This document shows, piece after piece, positions 37,801 to 47,617 of a stretch of DNA of 64,000 nt (positions are counted from its first letter, which is position 1; every line of letters starts with the position of its first letter). The notes under the pieces were generated by a model that made no database searches, had not been told where the DNA came from, and saw nothing but the letters and a program-made list of their open reading frames with translations. The DNA lies in the NCBI GenBank assembly GCA_004380135.1, contig QXCR01000014.1, positions 1 through 64,000 of the forward strand, in the 5' to 3' direction. Origin of the DNA: Stemphylium vesicarium (taxonomy: Eukaryota; Ascomycota; Dothideomycetes; Pleosporales; Pleosporaceae). A program made the position numbers and the translations under genes.

Positions 37801-38917
37801 TCGTAGGTTCCTACGAACCGGCATGACTGCACTCTCGAGCAGGGATAGTGAATACGCAAGGCACCACGGCTTCCCAGGCCGAACTAAAGCTCGGCTTTGT
37901 GATCTTCGGATATTGTTTGCGCAGTTTTTCAACGACGCCGCGTGCACCGCATTGCCGTTGCTGATGGGGGCACACGAGACCGCAACTTATTCCAGTATCG
38001 AATGGCTACTTTAGTAGCATGCAGAATACACATCCACGCCTAGCCGAGCTAGAACAGACATGGGCAGCGTTTCCTGGACTCTCGTCGAGGGGTAATCTGA
38101 TGCCTCCCCGGCAGATTGCTCGATATGTGTTGTTCAGGGCGTTGCGTGGCGGGTGCGGGACCAGCATTATGGAAACCGCGTTCGACTAGGACAGGATCGG
38201 TACACCTGCCACGCTCTCACGGCTGATGACTCCACCTGTTGTTGTGCAGGTGGATCGTCGACGCTTTGGAGGAGGATGTGTTGACGAATCGGCAATGCCG
38301 TGCTCCCTTCGCCATCCGCCTTCGACTGATATCGGGGCAATGATTAAGTAAACGGGTACCAATCGTCGACTGGCCACCACGCTGTCTGCTCGTGGAGGCG
38401 CGCGTTGGGAGTATGCCAACGAGGCGATAGGAAAAGGCCCGAACCTGTGCCGACAGCATGCTTGCATGTTAATATGAGCCATAGCCAATATGTAAAGGGC
38501 CACGTTCTTTGGTAGATGACCAGGTCAGCGGGGAGAGTCCGGGGTGTCGAACTGCGGCCACCTTACCAAAGATACAGCCATCTCAGAAAACTTGGGCAAT
38601 GTCTCGCTTTGGTGTCCAATTTTCGAAGGCTGCTGCGGCATTAGTAAAGGTACATGTGGTGCGCAATCGCTGTTGCTGATAAGCCAGCTTTAGAGTCCGT
38701 TTTTCGGCGTGGAGATGTGAATGCCCTCCACTATTAAGGCACGTGCGCGTGCTAGTCCTAGCGCGTCATACGTCATTTCCGGTTTGGCGGCGGGCAACGC
38801 AACAACTCAAAATTAACTGCTTTGGAGACGCCACTGAATCGACATCGTGGTCTCTGCTCACCGTGCATATTCCACTGAATTTATCCAAAGAGATCACGTA
38901 CCAACCACACCTTCATT
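34862..38917. promoter_or_regulatory. long intergenic region upstream of xlnR and of the aldehyde dehydrogenase gene
   Basis: About 4.1 kb between two divergent start codons, so it holds both promoters. CreA-like boxes (SYGGRG) occur upstream of xlnR at 35026-35031 (CTGGGG) and 35106-35111 (CCGGGG), about 165 and 245 bases from the ATG; such short sites also arise by chance. The rest shows no gene with coding character. Confidence 0.4.
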
Positions 38918-40421
38918 ATGTCGCTCGAGAAGATCACGACCATCTCACCGATTACGAACAAGCCAGTCCTCACGCGCAATGGCCTCTCAGATGCTGATCT
39001 GCAATCTCTACCTGAGACAGCCTCAACCGCGTTCGAGTCCTACCGACGCACGTCGCTTGCTGAAAGGAAGGAGATTGTCAAGAAAGCTATGAAGCTACTC
39101 AATGATCGTCAGGATGTTTTGGGCAAAGAAATTACCGAGCAGATGGGTCGTCCCATTGCCTACACTGCCAAGGAGGTCACTACGGCGGTCATACGTGGCG
39201 AGTACCTTCTCAAAATTAGTGACGATACGCTCAAGGATACCGATGGCGAGCCAGAGAAGGGTTTCAAGCGCTACGTCAAGAAGGTTCCTCTTGGCCCCGT
39301 ATTGATCCTATTTCCATGGAACGTAGGTGGTCACATGTCATGCCTACCTAGCACGTGCTGATCTTACCTCCAGTATCCGTATTTGACCCTGATCAACTCG
39401 CTAGTTCCTGCTCTGCTTGCAGGAAACTCGGTTATCCTCAAGCCTTCCCCGCAGACGCCGACCAGTGCCGAGCAAATCCAGCAGATCTTCAAGGAAGCTG
39501 GCTTGCCTGATGGTGTTCTCCAAATCTTTCACAGTGGATCCATTACCCAAATTGAGGCGATTGCGCGGTCACCAAAGATTCAGCTCGTCTGCTTTACTGG
39601 ATCGGTCGCCAATGGCCTCGCAGTTCAGCAGGCCGCAAACGATCGGGTTCCTCTTCGAGTAGGCCTGGAACTAGGAGGCAAGGATCCTGCATACGTACGT
39701 TCTGACGTTGACGTCAAGTGGGCTGCAGAAGAGCTCGTAGATGGTGCGGTTTTCAACTCAGGCCAGAGTTGCTGCAGTGTCGAAAGGGTATACGTGGACG
39801 AGAAGATCCACGATGAGTTCGTATCGGCGCTTCAAGAAGTACTTAGTGGATATAAGCTAGGCGACCCGTTCGACAAGACCACCCACGTTGGCCCCGTTGT
39901 CTCTAGGCGATCTGCAGAGACCATCCAGGCGCATATCAAGGATGCTTTGGAGAAGGGCGCAAAAGATGCTACCCCGGAAAATGCCACATTCAAGAACCCA
40001 CCAGCAGATGGCAATTACGTCGCCCCGACGCTTCTTACAGATGTCACGCACGAAATGACCGTAATGACAGAGGAGACTTTTGGGCCTGTGATCCCGGTCA
40101 TGAAGGTCAGGGATGATGCTGAAGCGATCAAATTGATGAACGACAGCCAATTCGGACTCACAGCCAGCATATGGACCAAGGATGTCAGCAAAGGCCACGA
40201 GCTTGCGGATGACGTTGAAGCTGGTACTGTTTTTGTCAATCGATGCGACTACCCCGCGCCTGTAAGTAGCGTCAACGATACATGCACTACAATGCTGACA
40301 ACACTAGGACCTTGCGTGGGTGGGGTGGAAAAACTCTGGCAGAGGACAGACGTTGAGCAGATTCGGCTTCGATCAGTTTGTCAAGCTCAAGAGCTACCAT
40401 GTCAAGGATTACCCGAAATAG
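38918..40421 (+). CDS. NAD(P)-dependent aldehyde dehydrogenase
   Basis: Three exons (38918-39322, 39374-40261 and 40308-40421), introns 51 and 46 nt; 468 residues. The ALDH fold is complete: cofactor-binding IQLVCFTGSVANG, active-site Glu E234 in LELGGKDPAYV, and catalytic Cys C268 in FNSGQSCCSVERVYV. The substrate-pocket and C-terminal blocks EETFGPVIPVMKV, GLTASIWTKD and VGWKNSGRGQTLSRFGFDQF are also present. There is no targeting sequence, so it is probably cytosolic. It oxidises an aldehyde to an acid; the substrate cannot be told from sequence alone. It opens a run of oxidoreductase genes that looks like a catabolic neighbourhood. Confidence 0.92.
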
Positions 40422-41417
40422 ATGTCACAACAGGGTACGTGGTACGATCACTAGGGGTGGCACGAAACAAGCTGCTTCCCCCTAAGTGATTCCAGTATTT
40501 ATCGAAGGTATGCAGCTCAATTCGATGAACCATGCAAGTCCAGCGATGTACTGTGTCGCTGATCTTCGATGCGCGCGTCCGTGACGTTAACCGCGTCGAG
40601 GACCGCCGTAGTATTATGAGAATACCGTGTGAACATATCCCCTCAAGTATTGCGCGTTGCGCACGGTCAGCTGAATACGCGTTCCTAGACCGTGCTACCG
40701 TACCATACCCATCAGCACCCGACTCAACCAGATGAAACATCCGACTGTATACGCGCAGCCATCTTAAGCTGATGGGCCGGGCGGACCATGCATGTCGGAC
40801 GGAGAATGCGACACAAATGTAAACACGGTAACACGACGCAAACTCCACTGGGCTCCAAATCCGGAAACTGTTAAGTCTTGCAATCCTCGTCTTGGGCGAG
40901 TACTTCTCTTCGTCCCAGAGGTTTACCGTGAAGATGCACGCCTTTTCTTACCCTTTAATAGGCATCTCGTAATACAAAAGCTTTAAGGGTCTAAACGGCT
41001 TCTTCTAAGCTTTTTTTTATTGCGCAGCTACCGCCCCAGCCACCCATCCGTGACGCAAGCAAAGAAAGTCCAGAGGTAAAAATGGCTGCGTTCCGTAAGG
41101 GATGAATCAACGCCCTGCAGTGGGAACTTTCGCCCGATGAAGCACTCGGGAAACCATATTCCTCGCCTATAACCATTCTATATTTCCATCTTCATATCCA
41201 TTACTTCCAACAAACGTCTATCGACCGGGTCACCTATTTCCCTGTTTGTCTTATCTTTTGCACTTTTAGGGTACCCTTGTGCTGGTCTGTTTCGTTTTCC
41301 TTTGTTGTTGCCTGCGACGTCTTTGTCGAGACCCTTAAGCGCGTCGCCCTCTACGTTCCATCAACTAAATCCCCACACGAACATCACCCACCGAGTCTGC
41401 GGCCGCCGATCCACACG
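40422..41417. other. intergenic region
   Basis: About 1 kb. It contains a poly-T run near 41010 and a CT-rich leader before 41418. No gene recognised. Confidence 0.45.
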
Positions 41418-42222
41418 ATGGTTCTCACGAGCGCGATTCAAAAACTCCGGCTGGTTTTCCCGTGTTGCAACAAGCGCAAAGACAGACAAAGTGTTGAAAT
41501 CGTACGTCCTGGGGCCCGTTCTCGAGTAGCTTATTGTGCCGCCTTCTATGTAATATCATCACTAATTTACACAGGGCGGACCAACAGATGTACGTCGTGT
41601 AGACATCTCCGACTCTCTTCCCGGCCTCACAGACGCCCAACGCAAACATATCCGCGAAAAAGCTTCGAGCGATGCGACGCGTCTTTTGAGCCTCCACTCT
41701 CATCCACCCATGATAACAACATCGCCAATCGTTCCGAATACTCCGGCTCCGACGCCAACGACTTCGCCAAATCCAAATCATCTCGGGCCCTAATCCGTAA
41801 ATACTTTTACCGTGCAACCCTCGGTCATTTCTTTCTATGAGCCTTCCACTCCCATGACTCTTTTAAACGCCGCTTCAAAGGATGAGCCTAGTAACGTATC
41901 GATTCCACCGCACTTATTGCACAAAGAAGATGACTTTCCATCAATAAGAATGAAGAGTATGTGGAAGAGCGACAAGTGGTATAGCAGCGATTCCGGCGGC
42001 CACGACGACATCCTCTACGAAACCCTACCCGATGTAAGAGAAGTGAATGAGAAGAATAGCGATAAGCCTTCGAAGATGGTAGATTTTGAGTCTGATTGGG
42101 AGAACAGGGAGAGTGGCTCAGATGCAGCCCATAGCCTAGGTTCGATTAGAGCGTCTGAGATGCAGGACTTGGCGGATAATGAGCAGGAGCTGAATAATGC
42201 TACTCCGAAGCAGCATGCATGA
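41418..42222 (+). pseudogene. hypothetical protein gene with an in-frame stop
   Basis: Exon 1 (41418-41501) reads MVLTSAIQKLRLVFPCCNKR and onward. A 73-nt intron (GTACGT...ACACAG) leads to exon 2 in frame (GGPTDVRRVDISDSLPGLTD). At 41791-41793 a TAA stop ends a 100-residue product. The same frame then stays open to 42222 for another 142 codons with similar Pro/Ser/Thr-rich, then acidic, composition (FYEPSTPMTLLNAASKDEPS). No intron that would remove the stop was found. Either the gene encodes only the short protein, or a nonsense change has truncated a protein of about 240 residues. CC near the N-terminus could be acylated. Family not recognised. Confidence 0.5.
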
Positions 42223-42728
42223 GCTATAAAACAAGGAAACGACGGTGATTACCAGACAGGTAGATTGACATTCGGGAAAAACGATGAACCCCACATGCGA
42301 TGATAAGCTAAGATGCGCAATCAGCTACCTAAGACAGCAGTGCACAAAGCGTAACCGCGAGGAGCTTCGTACAAGCGATTTGGACTAATCCAAAGGGAAA
42401 ATACATGAATAAAGAGAGTCTTCAAGCCTAAAATGCATCATTCAAAAGTAAAAAAGCGCCGTTTCTCGTGGGTTTCCAAGTCCTACTCACCAACTCAAGT
42501 CTGGTGTTGAGTACAGGAGAGGTCTTGGTGGGAGCTAACTTACATCCGGCAGTAAATTGTGGTTCTCTAAACTACGTCATCAATGCAACTTCGCCCTGGC
42601 GGGGGGTGAACGTTGCCGCGGCTAAAGTTTTAGCCGCAACACGGCCTGGCGATAAGTACCTACCTAAGTAGGTATGCAAACACACCGTACCAAAAGACTA
42701 CCGCCTGTTCCTGTCACGACTCATTACA
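42223..42728 (+). promoter_or_regulatory. promoter region of the tartrate/D-malate dehydrogenase gene
   Basis: About 500 bases upstream of the dehydrogenase start. It includes a CreA-like GCGGGG box (42599-42604), the paired GGCTAAA boxes listed next, and a TACCTA-AG-TAGGTA inverted repeat at 42661-42674. Confidence 0.5.
42618..42637. promoter_or_regulatory. inverted pair of XlnR-type GGCTAAA boxes
   Basis: GCGGCTAAA and TTTAGCCGC are perfect inverted copies separated by GT, centred about 100 bases upstream of the ATG at 42729. GGCTAAA is the published core of the XlnR/Xyr1 binding site, and inverted pairs are known in Xyr1-controlled promoters. Control by the xlnR gene of this window is inference. 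Confidence 0.5.
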
Positions 42729-43832
42729 ATGTCTCAACGCACGCTGAAGATAGCTGTCATTCCTGGCGATGGAATTGGCACGGAAGTCATGCCACTCGGA
42801 GTGCGCTGTTTGAAAGCCGCCGCGTCCGTCTACGGCCTGTCGCTGGAGTTCGAGGAGTTCGATTTCGCTAGCTGCAATTACTACAGCAAGCATGGAGATA
42901 TGATGCCCAAGGACTGGAAGGAGACTCTTTCCGCATTTGATGCGATCTACTTCGGCGCGGTAGGCATGCCCGACCTCGTCCCCGATCACGTAACGCTTTG
43001 GGGGAGTCTACTCAAGTTCCGCCGTGAATTTGATCAATACATCAGTCTTCGTCCTTGCCGGTTAATGCCTGGAGTTCCTTGTCCACTGGCCAACAAGAAA
43101 CCGGGAGACATCGACTTCTGGGTCGTACGCGAAAACACAGAAGGTGAATACAGCTCTATCGGCGGAAAGATATTCGAGGGCACTGAACGAGAGGTGGTCA
43201 TGCAAGAAACGGTCATGACGCGCATCGGCGTTGACAGAGTCCTGAAATACGCCTTGAATCTGGCAAAGAGTCGGCCAAAGAAACACCTGACGAGCGCGAC
43301 GAAGAGCAACGGGATCAGCATCACTATGCCATACTGGGACGAACGACTACGAGAGATATCTGCCCAAGGAGACTACGGAGATCTCAAAATCGACAAGTTC
43401 CATATCGATATCCTGACAGCCTGGCTCGTCTTGAGACCGGAGCAATTCGATGTCATGGTCGGCAGCAATTTGTTCGGAGACATCCTCAGCGACTTGGGGC
43501 CTGCATGCACAGGAACGATTGGAATCGCTCCGTCGGCCAACATAAATCCAGAAGGCAAATTCCCCAGTTTGTTCGAGCCTGTACACGGCAGTGCACCCGA
43601 TATCTGCGGGAAAGGTATCGCCAATCCTATCGGAATGATCTGGGCCGGGCAGATGATGCTGGAGCACTTTGGCTTCAAGGATGCCGCCGCCACAATGCTG
43701 ACTGCCATCGAGCGGGTTCTTTCCAAGGAGGACGCTCACGTGCTGACACCTGATATGGGAGGCAAGTCTGGTACGACGGAATCACTTGGAACTGCCATAG
43801 AGTCGGAAATCTTGAGCGCGGGTGGATATTAG
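42729..43832 (+). CDS. tartrate / D-malate dehydrogenase (isopropylmalate dehydrogenase family)
   Basis: Single exon, 367 residues. The N-terminus LKIAVIPGDGIGTEVMPLGV is the start of the beta-decarboxylating dehydrogenase fold. Substrate-binding Arg residues lie in FRREFDQYISLRPCRL, the Tyr in RENTEGEYSSIGG, and the metal-binding Asp residues in the family signature NLFGDILSDLGPACTGTIGI. The NAD-binding loop is EPVHGSAPDICGKGIANP. The pattern EGEYSSIGG and the overall length fit the tartrate dehydrogenase/D-malate dehydrogenase subgroup better than Leu2 or mitochondrial isocitrate dehydrogenase. Likely reactions are oxidation of tartrate to oxaloglycolate or of D-malate to pyruvate and CO2. 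Absence of introns and bacterial-like sequence leave horizontal origin possible. Confidence 0.88.
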   Translation: MSQRTLKIAVIPGDGIGTEVMPLGVRCLKAAASVYGLSLEFEEFDFASCNYYSKHGDMMPKDWKETLSAFDAIYFGAVGMPDLVPDHVTLWGSLLKFRREFDQYISLRPCRLMPGVPCPLANKKPGDIDFWVVRENTEGEYSSIGGKIFEGTEREVVMQETVMTRIGVDRVLKYALNLAKSRPKKHLTSATKSNGISITMPYWDERLREISAQGDYGDLKIDKFHIDILTAWLVLRPEQFDVMVGSNLFGDILSDLGPACTGTIGIAPSANINPEGKFPSLFEPVHGSAPDICGKGIANPIGMIWAGQMMLEHFGFKDAAATMLTAIERVLSKEDAHVLTPDMGGKSGTTESLGTAIESEILSAGGY

Positions 43833-44280
43833 TCACAGAAAGCTCTTGTAGTTGCGAACAATTTACGAATCAGCTACCATGAATACTCTCGAAAGGAGAA
43901 CCGCAGTTGCAAATCTTTCGAGTCTAGCTCGCACCCTCAGCGATTGTGTTGATTTCTCGTACTGCTTGCTGTAACAACTCGCGGTAAAACTTGCCGTGGC
44001 GGACCTCGCTCAAACCGCCTGCGGAAGAGTGCTTGGTGATGGCTTCGGCTCCATACAGGGACAGGACCGGTATGAACAGGAACGATTCCGATCTTCTACG
44101 CTTCGCTTAAAATATCATCCGAGGCGGCTTCCACTTAGCCGCCCAGCGACGATGACGGCGGGACAGAAGACGACATTTTGCATATATGTGATCGAGGCAA
44201 TCCCAGATGCTACCTAGGTAACGTAGGCTTCGAAAGCTTGTACAGCCTCTTACGATCACTAGCCACAACTAAGGGTCAAC
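43833..44280. other. intergenic region
   Basis: About 450 bases. It contains the 10-bp palindrome TACCTAGGTA at 44211-44220, 60 bases before the start of the broken hydroxyacid dehydrogenase exon. Confidence 0.45.
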
Positions 44281-44469
44281 ATGAACGGTACTTCACTTCT
44301 GCGAATTCTATTCTTCAATTCCGTCCGACATGCGATCAACGCCTACGAGGCTCTCCAAACTGTTGCCAACACCGAAGTCGTCAGCAGCGCATCGCACCAA
44401 GAATTCTTCACCGATTTCGGTAAGAAGTACAGCGATATAAAGGCCATATACCGAACCTCGGCGAGTGGT
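44281..44469 (+). pseudogene. D-2-hydroxyacid dehydrogenase, detached 5' exon
   Basis: The 63 codons from MNGTSLLRILFFNSVRHAIN through FFTDFGKKYSDIKAIYRTSA are the N-terminal substrate-domain half-fold of a glyoxylate/hydroxypyruvate reductase-like enzyme. They stop exactly where family members continue with a G-x-F-x-x-EFI block. A GTAAGA donor follows at 44470, but no matching second exon lies downstream on this strand; the next gene is an unrelated zinc-cluster factor. The missing remainder sits on the opposite strand at 46641-45817. The piece is therefore one half of a gene cut by an inversion. On its own it cannot make an enzyme. Confidence 0.75.
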
Positions 44470-44631
44470 GTAAGAGCAGCAGAAGGTTTGCCCGGCTTGA
44501 ACACAAGATGCGGCTGGATTCGGACATCACGTGCCCGTTAGCTCGTCGGCGCTGAGGTTCCCATCGGCAAAACCGTTCCCGATCATCAACCATCTGCTGG
44601 CCTCTAGAGGTTCTGCTAGCCGCGACGCATT

Positions 44632-45734
44632 ATGAGCAAGCGCCAACGGCAGCAGCGAGCCGGTGCAGTCCCTATATCGACCGCACAATGCGGCGGCCTT
44701 GACTGGTCTTCCGTTCCGGCAGTCCAAGGCCGTCGATCTAGCAAAAAGCTGCAAATCGCCAGCAAGGACTCGAGGAAAAGTACCCGGATCAGCCTGGCAT
44801 GCATCGCATGCCGCGCAAAGAAGCACCGAGTAAGTCTCTCCGATGCATAGACTTGATGATGCTTATCGTAAAAATAGTGCAGCGGAGAAAAGTAAGTCTA
44901 CCATCAACCAGCCGAGAATATGGTGCGACGATGCCTCACAAGTTCTGACGCAGCGCTTCGCAGACCGCGGTGTGCTCAGTGTATATCAACCGATGTCGTT
45001 TGTGAGTGGCCTGCCCAACAAAAGCGGTAAATGGCCTCAGACCCACTCTGCAGGATGCGTCGCTAACAGGGCGTAGCGGCCCGCCGAAACAGTACATACA
45101 CAGCCTAGAGAAACGTCTTATCGAAACCGAGAGACTTCTCCTATCCCTGCTTTGCCAAACCTCGGATGCGCAACTACAAGTTGCATTCAGACGTATGCCT
45201 TCTCTAGAGAGCGACTACAATACTCAGGAACAAGAGCTCGAGCCTGAAGCGAACACTCGGCAAGAAGTTAACAGACCATCACATTGGAATTCGTTCCCAT
45301 TGAACTCTGAAGAAAACGTACGACGCTGGTGCGCTGATCAAATGTCCCGGACAAATTTTCAGTCGCTTTCGACAAGCGCGCAAGAAGGGTACTGGGCGGA
45401 AGACGTGCCAAACTTGGACTATTGTGAGAGCGCATTGCCATTGCCTGCGATCGCGGAACCGACCAGGGCAAATACATTCCAAAACACCGAATCATACACC
45501 CAGTCCATTCCATCTGTGATTAAGGCTGCGAGACTGCAAGCCTCATGGCCCGAGATGGAGGTGACCTCGGGAGATGTGGTAGGTGTTAGCACACAACGAG
45601 AACATAGTCCACCAATCACCCAGACACAGGTGGAAGAAGGAACCAACCGGCCACCAGACAAACGAACCGAAAAAGAGCAGGGCGACGGTAAATTCAGCTT
45701 TTCTAGCCAATTCAAGAACGATTTTCTGTGGTGA
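44632..45734 (+). CDS. Zn2Cys6 transcription factor with coiled-coil dimerisation region
   Basis: Four exons: 44632-44829, 44878-44891 (14 nt), 44964-45026 and 45077-45734; 310 residues. The splices assemble a full zinc cluster, ACIACRAKKHR then CSGEKPRCAQCISTDVVCEW, with C-x2-C-x6-C-x6-C-x2-C-x6-C spacing. A basic linker (PAQQKRGPPKQYIHS) and a leucine-rich coiled coil (LEKRLIETERLLLSLL) follow. The remainder is polar with a PLNSEENVRRWCADQ block and a hydrophobic end, SSQFKNDFLW. No fungal_trans middle domain is present in this gene. Its position inside the inverted segment, next to metabolic genes, makes it a candidate local regulator. The stop overlaps a GTGAGA that could in principle be a donor, so an extended form is not excluded. 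Confidence 0.8.
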
Positions 45735-45816
45735 GAACGGGGTGTGCGACAGTAGCGTTTACACATTCAGGACGTGTTGCTATGCTGGAATATGACAACT
45801 AAATAGACGTCAACCT

Positions 45817-46704
45817 TCATAAATTACCTCGCACAGCCAAATGCTCATGCACGATACTCAGCAGCTCCTCCCCTAGTACGGCCCTCCTCGCATTCTCCAT
45901 GGCATGCGCTTCCATCTTGGCCAACCTTTCGACTGTGTGTGTACCCAGATGAGGAACCAGCAAGGCTCGTTCGTTCTTAGCAAGACGTTCGTCAACCACG
46001 GGCTCCCGCTCGTAAACGTCCAACCCGACTACTGCGACGTGTCCCTTGTCGAGCGCCTCCGCCATTGCTGCCTCGTCAATGATGGCACCACGCGCTGTGT
46101 TCACGATCACCACGCCCTTCTTCATCTTGGCGATTTCCGCATGTCCGACGAGATGTCTTGTAGCAGCAGAGAGAGGCACATGAACGGAAACGATGTCACT
46201 CTCCGCAAGAATCTGATCAAAGAATACATAAGCGTATCCTGTCACCAAGTCTGGCGAGAGCGGCTTGCGGTTACGGTAGACGGTTTTGAGTCCGAATCGA
46301 TCAGCTTGAGCCTTTACATCACATCTAATACGACCCATTCCAAGAATGCCGAGCGTTTTGCCCTGCGGATCGTGACCAAAATCGACGCCCTTATTGAACT
46401 GCCCGCTACACAGCTTGTTGAAGGACGGGTTCAATTGACGCAGGGCGTCCAGAAGGAGAAAGAGCGTCAGGTCGGCGGTGGCGGTGGCGGCAGTCACAGG
46501 ATCCGGGACGTACGTGACGGTTATGCCGCGCGCTGCGCAAGCATCTACATCGATCTGATCGTAGCCCACACCGTTGTGGCATATGAACTGGAGCGAAGGG
46601 GGAAGTTGGTCGATGAATTCTTTGTTGAAATTACCGGCAACCTAAGGTTAGGTCATGTTAGCGAGCAAGTTCGTGGATGACTTCGACTAAATTGCTTCAC
46701 TTAC
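45817..46704 (-). pseudogene. D-2-hydroxyacid dehydrogenase, remainder of gene (NAD-binding and catalytic part)
   Basis: Exon 46641-45817 encodes 274 residues from VAGNFNKEFIDQLPPSLQFI to the stop. It is preceded by an intact-looking 63-nt intron (46704-46642, GTAAGT...CCTTAG) but not by the proper first exon, which lies inverted at 44281-44469. NAD-binding and catalytic segments remain: GKTLGILGMGRI, NTARGAIIDEAA with the Arg, GLDVYEREPVVDE with the Glu, and LVPHLGTHTVERL with the His. The third Gly of the GxGxxG dinucleotide motif is replaced (GMGRIR where GMGRIG is expected), consistent with loss of constraint. No good start codon is available upstream. Confidence 0.78.
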
Positions 46705-47617
46705 TGCACTCAACAACAACGACAACGACACGCAACAAAACAGTACCTGGGTATAACAATCCTAGGTGGGAGTTCGACTACGAGGTGATTCATCTGCATG
46801 CACTGTATGCGCCTGGCATTGTTGTAGACTACCTAGGTACACAGGGAGCTAACTACAATTTGTAAGATCCATTTGTCGTTTTGACCAATCGAATCTGGAA
46901 AGCTCAAACGTCTACGCTCCAACCGCGCCGTCTCGGCTGGTAGCCGTGAGGCTAAACGTTACGGCTCGACGTCGCCTCGAATCCCCTTACATGCATGCTG
47001 GCTGCTTGGGTGATGAGATGGGACTTGAAATGGCTGAATCGCAAGCTACAACAGTCGGATGATGAGAGGACCCTCTTCTATGCTATCTAGACCTGCACGC
47101 AGGCGAACTCTCTGGCAGTGAAGCCCGAGGCCACGGGCAGCCTCAAGTGGACGACTACTGTTGTGTCTATGAAGTCCAGCCCAGAATAATCTGAAAATGA
47201 GCTTGCAAGCTCCAGATAGAAAACAGTTGATGTGTTAGAGAACGGGCTATCCTATATATCCGACGATTCCTTCTATCTTTCTCACCAGTGGTGCAGCATG
47301 TATTGTGATCAGAGCTTACATAGAACTCAACCCATCACTCTTTTACTTAAACATGGTGGACTGTGGGCGATGATCAAGGCTTTACGTTGATACTTGTGAA
47401 GCCTCAAATCCATCCTCCGTACTTGCTTACTGCCTTGACCGAATATCAAGACAGCCGTGCGGGTGCAATGTATTATTAGTGGAAGTCTGGGCATTTCTTG
47501 CGCGAGTAGCTAGCGCCGTTGCCCCGCATGCGCCCTGACCAGCAACAATAAAACAGGAGCCTTGCTCGCCCGCAGAGAGCTGCCCTCAACGCGAGCAGGT
47601 TGCTCGGTCCCCGTCTT
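46705..47617. other. intergenic region spanning the right inversion breakpoint
   Basis: About 900 bases. It includes a second TACCTAGGTA palindrome (46830-46839) and one GGCTAAA box (46950-46956). No exon encoding a zinc cluster for the following regulator was found here. Confidence 0.45.

Noticed and set aside
45904..46680. 258-codon plus-strand frame over the dehydrogenase remnant
   Set aside because: Antisense of a strand with clear hydroxyacid dehydrogenase motifs; a shadow.
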